Assembly: GCA_949130495.1 (NCBI GenBank)
Contig: OX422221.1
Location: forward strand, 149,753,405 to 149,817,404
Direction: 5' to 3'
Length of the DNA stretch: 64,000 bases
DNA from: Sambucus nigra
Lineage: Eukaryota; Streptophyta; Magnoliopsida; Dipsacales; Adoxaceae
Shown here: piece by piece, positions 12,908 to 23,279 of the stretch
Layout: each line of letters starts with the position of its first letter
How positions within the stretch are numbered: position 1 is the first letter of the stretch
Made by a program: the position numbers and the translations under genes
The notes under the pieces: generated by a model
Told to the model about the DNA's origin: nothing
Databases searched by the model: none
The model's input: only the letters and a program-made list of their open reading frames with translations

Positions 12908-13579
12908 TTGGAACCTAATTAATGAAATAAAATGAAATTTGGAAGACAAAAATAGTTCACGTTATTTCGAATGCAAAAATAGGGGGTGCGATTGTTTTTA
13001 AAATATTCGAGATAGTCGAAATAAGTTCCATGTTGTATTTTGGAGTTTCGGGCACTTTTGATGCTTATGACACAATTATGTGGATACGAGTCATTTTAAT
13101 GGTGTATTAGCAATTAAAACATGGCATTTATGTTTTAAGACACGTTTAAGTTCCCCAAACCCTTTTCTTTCTTCATTTGTGTTAGAAGCCAAAGGAGAGA
13201 GAGAGAGAGAAGAGAGAGCTTGGGAGAAATGGAGAAAAAGAGAGAAAATGGAAGATTTGGGCTGAAATTCGTTGCAATCGGAAGAGAATATGAGACTACA
13301 ATCTTGAGGAAAGTTTCTTACTTGATAGATATTGATTTAATGTGATAAATTGCACGTTTAGTTAAGTTTTGGAGATTTAAACCATAAATTGGTTTTTGTT
13401 GATTTTGATGATTAAACCCTTAATTCTTGGTTTTAATTTCATTTGAGGATAAATTAGTAGTTATTAATGATGTAGAAATGATTTGGGTTGAATTGTTGTT
13501 GTTAATGTTGGGAAGAATCAAGGGTTTGAGGGTTTTGGGATTTTAGGGTTCAAATAACCCGTAGCCCAAACTTGGAAAT

Positions 13580-13815
13580 TCTGCAGGACCGAATAGATTC
13601 TCCCCTAGCGAATCGATTCGATAAGAGGGAAAGTGTCAGGTCTGAGTCGACCGAATCGATTCGGACCATCTGAATTGATTCGGGGTAATGGAGAATGCCA
13701 GGGTCTTCTTGACCGAATCGATTCGGACTTATCGAATCAATTCACTTCCGGGACCGAATCGATTCGCTTCCGGGACCGAATCGGTTCGGCCAGGGCGAAT
13801 TGATTCGGAATCCCT
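13580..13815. repeat. Cluster of GAATCGATTC palindromes in the LTR
   Basis: About eight copies or near copies of the self-complementary CCGAATCGATTCGG occur within ~235 bp, with decayed variants such as gaattgattc and gaatcggttc. The 3' LTR has a matching but shorter cluster at about 19,885-20,070. Spacing is irregular (about 20-45 bp), unlike a tandem repeat. A protein-binding role is possible but unproven. Confidence 0.8.
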
Positions 13816-14950
13816 GAATTTTTGGGGATGTTTTTCTAGCTTAGTTTTTAGCCCTTTTTTTCTTAGGTTCGGAGTTTAGGAACCTTCCTTTGGTAAATAA
13901 TTAAAATTCCTAGAGGGTGTTTTGGGTACACTAATGTCCTAGGATAAAATGAGGATCATTTGGTTTACCCGAGGACTAGTTTTCTAGGTTAATGTCCGAA
14001 TGATATAGGAAGTTAACCTAAAGATAAATTGGAGATTAAAAATGAAAATGCTGAGACTTTTGGGAGATAATCCTTGAGGGAGACTCACTTTGATGGTTTA
14101 TGAAATAGTATAAACTCTTGGAGACTAGTTTGAGGTTTATAGCACTTCAGGTCTTAGGGCATTAATAAAATATGACTCTGAGAAAAATAAATGAAAATTA
14201 TTAAATGTTATACTAATAAATAAGTACAAATGATTTTGAGAATGTAAAAACGGATGTTTCCAAATGAAAAGGAAGATGATTTTCATAAATGTTAAAAGGT
14301 ATGGATACACACACTCTCTAAATCGCTATCTTAAGGAAAGTTCGCTCGTTGTGTTGAAACCCCCTGACTAATGAATGCAGGGTGGATATAGTCCCTAGGC
14401 CATATGAGCATTTGTTGTATATTTTTCTGCGATGGGTAGGTAATTTTGGGTGTGGTTATTACTACCCCGCAAGCATATGGCTGCTTCCCGGCGTTTCGAT
14501 AGGATCCCAGGTTGTATAAATAATAGGCCCTGGAAGAAGATAGCCATTTAGGGGCGCGCACAGTGGGGAAATACGGACGGGCGGTCTTAGAATCTATATA
14601 TACATAGAATTATAACTATTTTGAATCAAGTTGGACTCGATGTATGAAATGCCATAAAGAGCATGATGAAGTTCCCTAAAGAGCACAATGAAATGCCACA
14701 AAGAGCATATGATGATGATTATATTCCTGATAAGGAAGATATTTTTTACAAAGGGAATAATTGAGATAAAATGCTACAAAAAGCATAAAAACCGTGATTA
14801 TATTTCTTGATAAGGAATGGAATTATGAAATGAACTATTGTATCAGATGAAATTGTTTGGTAAACATTTGATAATATGTTGTTCCATTTATATATATTGA
14901 TCTCTCATTTACATATATATTAATTATGTGCTGAGGGTATAATGGACCCC

Positions 14951-15250
14951 GACGATCGACCTTGCCTAGTAGTAGTGTATCGGGGGGGTTCCTTGTTTGG
15001 ATTTTGCTTTGCAAGACACCCCACGCACGAATACGGGTATAGTGTTGTGACTGGGGAGAAATTTAGCCCTTAACACTATGTTAAAGGGAAATTAAATTAG
15101 GTGACTATATATATCAATATCGTACTTGGGGTCTAATGGATCTCGACGATCGACCTTGCCTAGTAGTAGTGTACCGGGGGGGTTCCTTGATTGGATTTCG
15201 CTTTACGAGACACCCCACGCACGAATAAGGGCATCGTGTTGAGACTGGAG
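14951..15250. repeat. Tandem duplication (~194 bp) inside the LTR
   Basis: The block gacgatcgaccttgcctagt through gttccttgtttgga to ccccacgcacgaat occurs at 14,951 and again at 15,145. The 3' LTR has the same pair at about 21,213 and 21,406. Two more diverged copies of its core lie in the interior near 17,376 and 17,847. Confidence 0.82.
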
Positions 15251-15964
15251 AGAAGTTAGCCTTTGTTCTTTATTTAACTAAAGTATCATCATTGATATTG
15301 CGCTAGGTTTCTTTTAGATTGAGAGGTGAGAAATATCATCGTTAATTTCGAGAGAAATACGCACTTAACTTTCATGCATTTTATTCACATGGGAATCATA
15401 TCAAACCGGGCCCTGACCCGTCTATATTTCTTTATTTTTGCATATATACTCTTTTTCGTGACAGGTGATCTACCGCATAGACACCCGTATTTACATTTCC
15501 ATTCCGATTATTATGGAGCTACAGCATATTGCGGATATTGTAGGTTATTTGTTTTAGACGCCTCTATCTTTTGGATTCTAATTATGTTCAGTTTATTTAT
15601 TCGGGCGTGTTTGCCCAAACGTTGCACTCATTTATTATATTGTAAATATTGAAATGTAATACTCAGTGTAACTATTTGTATTGGTCTATTCACCTACAGC
15701 TTAATCGGTGATTATTTTTGATATTGTCGTTCTTTATTCATCGATTTTTGATATCCACCGTTTTCACAAATGGGATTCTCTAAGCGTTTTCTTTTATCTA
15801 CAAATTTTCTTTTTATTGATAGTCCGTTTTCTAAAATGATTGGTGGTTATCTCGTACTATTATTTTAATCGACAGTGATGCTGAGAATGGACCATTTATG
15901 ATTCCTGTGATTATTAGATTATTGGGCTGGCCACCTATTATTTTAGTATGCGGGTTGTCACTGA

Positions 15965-15976
15965 TGTTATCAGAGC
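15965..15976 (+). other. Degenerate primer binding site of element 1
   Basis: tgttatcagagc lies two bases after the 5' LTR. It differs at one position from TGGTATCAGAGC, the usual plant site complementary to the initiator-Met tRNA 3' end. Confidence 0.7.
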
Positions 15977-17340
15977 ATTAGGTTCTAGAGTCTTTAGGAA
16001 TCTGTGCGGATGTATTTTTCATTCAGCGTTACTGCTGATTTGATATAGAGCCTTAAGATAAAGATCGTTGATCTTTCTTGTGAGATTTCATTCTCCTGCT
16101 ATGTTATGAGAACCCCTAAATTATTTTACGCGTTTGTGTGAGACTTGTAAGTCGTCAGATGAAAGGCGTGAAGGAAGGCCATTGTGAAGGCGTTGTGAGA
16201 CGGGATTATTAAAAGCTGTAAGCTGTAGTCGGGGAGGAGGGATTCTTTAGAGGTCGCTCCCTTTGTAGCATTCTCATGTATTTCTACCAAGACTACTAAG
16301 TACCATAGATATAGTTTTCCAAGTATCGTTGCAAGTAGAGAGTGTTGCTGAGCTTGGGACTCCAAGCGACATTCAGTTATAGTTGTGAGGTCCTTGAAGA
16401 GGACCACATGTTGAAGTTCGCTCGGATTGGAAGAGGTGTAATCTCATTTGGTGAAAATATAAGGCCCGAGATTTTGGCCTTGAATGGGGCGTAGAAGTTC
16501 CCAGATGCGAAGATTAGAGGAAAATCTTTCGCCCATAAGAGTAAGGTTGAAGTGGCGGAAAATGGTAGTCGCCATAGTAGGGTGGTGCAGGAAGTCTTGC
16601 CCAAAGAGGGAGAGCCCTTCGATAGAATGATAGGCTCACGAGTAAGTGTTATTAACAGTTCAGGAGAAGTAGTATTCACGAGTCCCCATTGGTGGACATG
16701 CACCCGGGGAAGGCTCATTGAACTAAGCTAGGGGAGGCCGGTAGGATGTTCTCCTTGCTAAAGAAGTTAATGGACATACACGAGTAATTGCTAGAGTAGC
16801 TAGAAATGGAAGTTATTTGGTTCGATTTAAGACTAGAATGATGTGTCTAGGAACCTTTGATAGTGGCCAGAGATTGGCAAGTATGTTGACGGGAATTTCC
16901 ACCGTAGATGTGGGTGGAGCGTTTCTTATGATAAGATGGGGTAGTTTTGTATTTACCGTAGATTCGAGTGTCTATGTTGAGCTTGTGGTAGTATATCTAT
17001 ATGGCTTCCATGATAGGGAAGTTCTATATTTTTCTTTTACTCGTTATGGAGCGAGTGATGATACGTGTGGTATGTGCTACTTGTATTATATGTATTATAC
17101 GAGTAGAGATATTCTTGGTTTGGTTGGTGCGATAGCAAGCAAATAAATTGAGAGTCTATCTTATTTCTAGTTCTAGAGAAGAGCTAGTTATTCTATAATA
17201 TCTCACCTAGATATAGGATTGAGACTTTATAGAGGTGGTTTACGATGGTAGCTTTTTTTTTTTAATTTGTCTTACTTCATTTATTTTGCATGATTGTTTC
17301 CTTGCTTTGTTTGCTTTGCTTGTGTATGATGTTGCCTCAT

Positions 17341-17440
17341 CTCCACGACCAACAAGTTAAGGGGATTGTGTTGGAGGGGTTCCTTGTTTGGATTTCGCTT
17401 TGCGAGACACTCCACGCATGAACCTTAACGACGTTGGGAG
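17341..17440 (+). repeat. Internal copy 1 of the LTR subrepeat core
   Basis: ggttccttgtttggatttcg then ctttgcgagacactccacgc matches the duplicated block of the LTR (14,981-15,030) but lies well inside the interior. Its flanks differ from the LTR, so this is not a simple LTR fragment. Confidence 0.75.
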
Positions 17441-17794
17441 TGGAGTGATGTGCATTTTCTTTTCTCTTCTTTCTTTTATTTCTTTCTATTGGTTAAGTGC
17501 TGGGCTGGAGGTTTAGCCAAAAATCACGTAAATGAGTGATTAAAGGGATAAGTTGAAGTGCGAGATATGAGCACTGTGATAGTTTTCCTCTGATAGATGT
17601 GGGGAAGACTAAGATATGAAAGTCGAATAGAGACTTATGTTTATGCCTTAATGAGAAAGCCATTTATAAAGATGTATGTGTGTGTATTGGGATAAAGTAT
17701 TGGTAGCGCCTTACAGAAAGTAAGCGCTCAATCAGTTAAAATTTTCATTTTTGTTATAGTGGTAAGACTTAGAGTTAGGATTTTAGCAATCCCG

Positions 17795-17925
17795 ATCATG
17801 TGTCTTCGACCGTTACTTCTCGACAACCGACGATGCGAAGTAGTAGTGTAGCGGGAGGGTTCCTTGTTTGGATTTTTCCTCGACGAGACGTCCCACGCAT
17901 GACACCGAGCGAATGTCGGGAGTTG
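17795..17925 (+). repeat. Internal copy 2 of the LTR subrepeat core
   Basis: tagtagtgtagcgggagggt and ttccttgtttggattt, then a diverged cgacgagacgtcccacgca, match the LTR block over a longer stretch than copy 1. With the LTR pairs this makes six copies in the element. Confidence 0.75.
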
Positions 17926-18305
17926 GTAAAGGTCTTGGACACTAGGGATCTAGTTAGTATAATACTTATACGACTAGAATATGATAGATTGGTTGACTTT
18001 AGGACTATTAGGACGTAAGGCCCTTAAGGCATGTAGCATGACTTTTGGAAGATGATAGGGAGTGGACCCCAATAGATTTGTGAGTTAACTCTAAGTGGGA
18101 TTAGATCCCTAGAATGAAGAAATTTAGGATCTCGAGTAGTTCGAAATGTTAGGCCGTAGGAGGTGGGGTCTTTCTTAGATAGAGCATTACATTGGTAACC
18201 TATCTTCAGAGGAGTTGAAGTATGAGTTGCCTTTTACTCCTGCACTCGTGTTGTTATGTTCGGGAGTGGATTTAACGAACGAGTCTTTGCCAGGAACGTG
18301 AAGTA

Positions 18306-18620
18306 TTGATACGGGAGCATGGACCCATTGTTTATGCGTTTCACAAATTTAAATTCTGTGAGAAGTATTATCCACCGCTCGATTTAGAGTTCGTAGCGGT
18401 AGTAATTTCCTTAAGAAATAGAGGCACTACTTCCTGGGCAGGAAAATTATATTTTCACAAACAAGAAGTTGGAGTTCGTGAGGGACTATCGATTGGACAT
18501 CCCCTTTCGCTAAGGAAATGCAGATGGGTTAGTAGATGCGCCGTGTAGAGAACAGTCAGAGAGATTAGTGAGGCAATGAATGCCAAGTAGAACGAGCTTC
18601 ATCGAGAGGATGCTATAGTA
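18306..18620 (+). pseudogene. RNase H fragment of element 1 pol (decayed)
   Basis: Translation of 18,306-18,430 gives REHGPIVYAF...EKYYPPLDLEFVAVV. This fits the conserved gypsy RNase H stretch (G-x-x-I-A-Y-A-S-R-x-L-x-x-x-E-x-N-Y-x-x-x-D-L-E-L-A-A-V-V). After a frame change, 18,470-18,550 reads LEFVRDYRLDIPFR, then a stop, GNADGLVDA, like the segment joining RNase H to integrase (LELxKDYDxxIxYxxGKANxVADA). Several catalytic residues are altered and stops follow, so it is non-functional. The similarity is to plant chromoviruses; lineage cannot be fixed from this length. Confidence 0.65.
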
Positions 18621-19013
18621 GGAGAGTTCATATCCGTGATTGATCGACTCACCTACTAGTGTGAAGGGACTAGTGGTGAGACGATGAAGGATGGGAGTAG
18701 TGTTTTGTAGGGATTGAAGCCTTCGTACAATAGTTCGGATTGTTTCTTGTAAGTATGGTGCCGATATGTGTAGATATCTCATTCCGAAGTAGAGAGGTAG
18801 GATCGATAATTCGTGGGGAATGATTAGGTGCTATGCCAGAACACGAAGACTGTAGACTGAGATTAAATAACTATGACCTTAGTCTGAGTCCAATAGGGAC
18901 TTCGCACTACCAAGGGGTTTGTTAGGAATAGTAGATTGATAGTTGGTATAGTATACCTTTTATATGATTAAGGTTATACTGTATGCCTGAATTTGAGGGA
19001 AAAATTCCCTTCT

Positions 19014-19026
19014 AGGGGGGGGAGTA
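19014..19026 (+). other. Polypurine tract of element 1
   Basis: A run of nine G then agta lies directly before the TGTAACAACCC start of the 3' LTR, the usual plus-strand primer position. It fixes the element orientation as plus. Confidence 0.8.
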
Positions 19027-21748
19027 TGTAACAACCCAGGTTTCTGAGAGGCTATTTTATATTATTTAGCCAGATGGGTAATTTTATAAAATAGGGGATG
19101 TTGGAGTAAATATTATTTCTCGTGATATTAAGGGATGAAATTTACTAGGTTTTGTCTATTTACCGTATGAGAAGGTAAATTGCATTATATTGCGTTTTAT
19201 TGTTCACGTTATTTCGAATGCAAAAATAAAATGAAATTTGGAAGACAAAAATAGTTCACGTTATTTCGAATGCAAAAATAGGGGGTGCGATTGTTTTTAA
19301 AATAGTCGAGATAGTCGAAATAAGTTCCATGTTGTATTTTGGAGTTTCGGGTACTTTTGATGCTTATGACACAATTATGTGGATACGAGTCGTTTTAATG
19401 GTGTATTAGCAATTAAAACATGGCATTTATGTTTTAAGACATGTTTAAGTTACCCCAACCCTTTTCTTTCTTCATTTGTGTTAGAAGCCAAAGGAGAGAG
19501 AGAGAGAGAAGAGAGAGCTTGGGAGAAATGGAGAAAAAGAGAGAAAATTAAAGATTTGGGCTAAAATCCGTTGCTACCGGAAGAAAATTCGAGACTACAA
19601 CCTCGAGGCAAGTTTCTTACTTTCTAGATATTGATTTAATGTGATAAATTTCATGTTTAGTTAAGTTTTGGAGATTTAAACCATAAATTGGTTTTTGTTT
19701 ATTTTGACGATTAAACCCTTAATTCTTGGTTTTAATTTCATTTGAGGATAAATTAGTAGTTAGTAATGGTGTAGAAATGATTTGGGTTGAATTGTTGTTG
19801 TTAATGTTGGGAAGAATCAAGGGTTTGAGGGTTTTGGGATTTTAGGGTTCAAACAACCCGTATCCCAAACATGGAAATTCTGCAGGACCGAATCGATTCG
19901 GTAAGAGGGAAAGTGTCAGGTCTGAGTCGACCGAATCGATTCAGACCATCTTAATCGATTCGGGGTTATGCAGAATGCCAGGGTCTTCTTGACCGAATCT
20001 ATTCGGACTTACCTAATAGATTCGATTCCGGGACCGAATCGATTCGGCCAGGGCGAATCGATTCGGAATCCCTGAATTTTTAAGGTTGTTTTTCTAGCTT
20101 AGTTTTTAGCCCTTTTTTTTTCTTAGGTTAGGAGTTTAGAAGCCTTCCTTTGTGAAGTAATTAAAATTCCTAGAGGGTGTTTTGGGTTGACTAATGTCCT
20201 AGGATAAAATGAGGATGATTGGATTTACCCGAGGGCTAGTTTTATAGGATAATGTCCGAATGATATAGGAAGTTAACCTAAAGATAAATTGGAGATTAAA
20301 AATGAAAATGCTGAGACCTTTGGGAGATAATCCTTGAGGGAGACTCACTTTGATGGTTTATGAAATAGTATAAACTCTTGGAGACTTGTTTGAGGTTTAT
20401 GGCACTTCGGGTCTTATGGCATTAATAAAATACGTCTCTAAGAAAAAGAAATGAACATTATTAAATGTTGTACTAATAAATAAGTACAAATGATTTTGAG
20501 AATGTAAAAACGGATGTTTCCAAATGAAAAGGAAGATGATTTTCATAAATGTTAAAAGGTATGGATACACACCCTCTCTAAATCGCTATATTAAGGGAAG
20601 TTCGCGTGTTGTGGTGAAGACCCCTGACTAATTAATGCAGGGTTGATATAGTCCTTAGGCCATATGAGGATTTGTTGTATATTTTTCTGCGATGGGTAGG
20701 TAATTTCGGGTGTGGTTATGACTACCCCGTAGGCATATGGCCGCTTCCCGACATTTCGGTAGGATCCCAGGTTGTCTAAATAATAGGCCCTGGAAGAAGA
20801 TAGCCATTTAGGGGCGCGCACAGTAGGGAAACCCGGACGGGCGGTCTTAGAATCGTTATGTACATATAATTATAACTATTCTGAATCAAGTTGAACTTGA
20901 TGTATGAAATGCCATAAAGAGCATGATGAAGTGCCATAAAGAGCACAATGAAATGCCATAAAGAGCATATGATGATGATGATTATATTCCTGATAAGGAA
21001 GAGATTTTTTACAAAGTGCAGAATTGAGATAAAATGCCAAAAAGAGCATAAAACCCGTGATTATATTTCCTCATAAGGAATGGAACTATGAAATGAACTA
21101 GTGTATCGGATGAAATTGTTTTGTAAACATTTGATAATATGTTGTAACATTTATATATATTGATCTCTCATTTACATATATATTAATTACATGCTGAGGG
21201 TATAATGAACCCCGACGATCGACCTTGCCTAGTAGTAGTGTATCGGGGGGTTCCTTGTTTAGATTTCCCTTTGCGAGATACCCCACGCACGAATAAGGGT
21301 ATAGTGTTGTGACTGGGAAGAATTTTATCCCTAAGTACTATGTTAAAGGGAAATTAAATTAGGGGACTATATATATCAATATCGTACTTAGGGTCTAATG
21401 GATCTCGATGATCGACCTTGCCTAGTAGTGGTGTATCGGGGGGGTTACTTATTTGGATTTCGCATTGCGAGACACCCCACGCACGAATAAGGGCATCGTG
21501 TTGAGATTAGAGAGAAGTTAGACTCTGTTCTTTATTTAACTAGAGTATCATCATTGATATTGCACTAGGTTTCTTTTAGATTGAGAGGTGACAAATATCA
21601 TCATTCATTGCGAGAGAAATACACACTTAACTGTCATGCATTTTATTCACATGGGAATCATATCAAACCGGGCCCTGACCCATCTATATTTCTTTGTTTC
21701 TGCATATACTCTTTGTCGTGACAGGTGCTCTATCACATAGACACCCAT
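19027..21748 (+). repeat. Element 1 3' LTR, first part
   Basis: Starts TGTAACAACCCAGG and follows the 5' LTR up to catagacaccc, where element 2 inserts. It differs from the 5' LTR by scattered substitutions and by replacement of ~57 bp (12,870-12,926 in the 5' LTR) with a 27-bp copy of nearby sequence (19,202-19,228 duplicates 19,254-19,280). The remainder of this LTR is at 52,402-52,880. Confidence 0.9.
21744..21748. other. Target-site duplication of element 2 (left copy)
   Basis: cccat here and cccgt at 52,402-52,406 flank the TG...CA ends of element 2. The uninterrupted 5' LTR of element 1 has cccgt, so the left copy carries a later G-to-A change. Confidence 0.85.
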
Positions 21749-22700
21749 TGATGATGCTAATAACAGCACCACCAAATAAGGTGTTTGCAAGCTCTAAATA
21801 AGAACAATAATGGCAGCATAGCTATATGAGAGGTAAAAGAGGGAGATGAGGAAAAGAGTAGGAACACCCAAAATATAAGTGGTTCAGCCCAAATTGGCCT
21901 ACGTCCACTATGTGTGTGTGTTTAATCTCACCGAAATAAGGCACTGATGGCCATGGATACAATCTCTTAAGCTTTCTCTCTCTACTGTGTGTTTTGACAG
22001 AATTTTATCTAGAGTTGCTTATTTTCGAGTCCTTTGCAAGGTAGAGGATGACCTCTATATATAGTACCTATGGGGTGTAATGTACCCCCCATGCATGCAA
22101 TGAGCATGTGTGTGTTTACCCTAGCCAATATTAAGAAGCCATCTGTCACTGCCACATGTAGAGAATGATGATGAAATATTCTCCCCACGTGTGGAGAATG
22201 ATTTGCTATAACCAACTTGTGTCCACGTGTCCTTATCCAAATGTTAGCAGGTGCTCGGCTACCGTGCTTGGAGCATGACCTCTGCTTGGAAGGGGCCGAG
22301 GTTGATAAGTCTAGTTGCTCGTTCAATCCGAGATGATCCATAAAGGTCTCGGCTTAAGCTCAGCCGAGACAATAAATAGGGGTCGACTTGGGCCGAGGTT
22401 GAGCTGGCGTGTGCTTGGAGCATTAACTGATATCTTGATGATGTTGGCCTTAGTAGAAGTAAGGTTTCTTGAGACCTCATCCCACCCCTGGTCGAGGTTG
22501 TCATTCTTAGGTGAACTAAAGTACTGTTGACCCCTACGATGCCTGCAATGTCTCCTTGGAGAGGCTGGTGGTAGGGTCAGCCCGGGCCGTGTTTGCAATG
22601 GCCGAGGTCTGATGTCACGTGTCCAAGGCCTTTCTAATATTGGCCATAATCTCGACCGAGGTTGGTATCATTGAGCCGAGGTCACACTTGGGGCATATCA
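21749..22700 (-). repeat. Element 2 left LTR (3' LTR in element orientation)
   Basis: 952 bp, reading TGATGATGCTAATAAC at the left and ...GGGGCATATCA at the right. The other copy is at 51,457-52,401. On the minus strand it carries a TATA-like tactatatatagagg near 22,053-22,067. The copies differ by scattered substitutions and small indels. Confidence 0.92.
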
Positions 22701-22716
22701 ATCACCCCCCAGCCCT
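22701..22716 (-). other. Polypurine tract of element 2
   Basis: On the minus strand, gggctggggggtgat lies directly before the 3' LTR start TGATATGCCCC. This agrees with the minus orientation set by gag-pol. Confidence 0.75.
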
Positions 22717-22891
22717 TAGTTACATGTGGGAGCAGGTGACTGTGGGATCTTTACATCTCCGAGGCCCTTCTAATATGAGCTAATGTTCGTTTGACACTTG
22801 TCCAATGTTGAAGTGTGGTTTACTTGGCAAGTGTGTGCTGTCAGACGCCCTTTGGGGCTACCAAGGCAATGATGGGCCTTGGGAACCGTGC

Positions 22892-22900
22892 CTATATATT
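22892..22900 (+). promoter_or_regulatory. Candidate TATA box of the element 2 antisense gene
   Basis: ctatatatttaag on the plus strand, ~180 bp inside the element from the 3' LTR, lies upstream of the plus-strand gene. A pyrimidine-rich stretch (22,920-23,110) follows, as is common in plant leaders. Distance and orientation fit a promoter for the antisense gene; no transcript evidence is available. Confidence 0.5.
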
Positions 22901-23279
22901 TAAGGGTTTTGAACCCTCATTCTTCCCTCTATCCTCAATTCTATTTCCTGCACGATTGCATTCTAATAATTTCTCTCTCTAAAGGCATTCTCTTCAAGAT
23001 TCCACCGCAGAGGTCCTTGGTGATGATTTTCTTGAATTTTCTTCGCTTTCCCTTGTCGTTTCATCTTCAGGTATCTTTTTCCCTTCATTTTCCTCCATTT
23101 TCTCTGCCTTTTCCTTTTTATTTGTGTTTTTTGTCGAATTTCTGAGTTTTTCGGTGAGTCCACCATAGTTTCAGGCGAACTGTTCTTGTTAGGTTTGGGT
23201 AGTTTGATCTTTAAACTGCTTTATTTCATTAGCCAATCTTATTTGTCGTTTAGAATCTCCAAGTGTAGTGTTTGCCTCT

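Larger units (their letters stand above)
12692..15962 (+). repeat. Element 1 5' LTR (~3.27 kb)
   Basis: Starts TGTAACAACCCAGG and ends gcgggttgtcact, where the 3' copy ends gcgggttgtcaca. It is matched along its length by the 3' LTR. Internal landmarks are a GA-rich microsatellite near 13,197-13,220, a cluster of GAATCGATTC palindromes (13,580-13,815), and a ~194-bp tandem duplication containing gttccttgtttgga (14,951-15,250). Short open frames inside it (for example 13,080-13,265) recur in the 3' LTR and are not genes. The last base differs from the 3' copy, so the exact end is uncertain by two bases. Confidence 0.87.
15977..18305 (+). other. Element 1 interior, unrecognisable remnant
   Basis: About 2.3 kb between primer site and RNase H scrap. 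Open frames are short (the longest, 16,817-17,146 on plus and 16,377-16,718 on minus, about 110 residues) and match nothing I recognise. Gag and most of pol would be expected here, so this is either heavily decayed or a deletion-fused remnant. It contains two diverged copies of an LTR subrepeat, listed separately. Confidence 0.6.

Noticed and set aside
13080..13265. Small Arg/Glu-rich protein repeated at 19,379-19,564
   Set aside because: It lies in both LTRs and comes from a GA microsatellite; the duplication is explained by the LTR pair.
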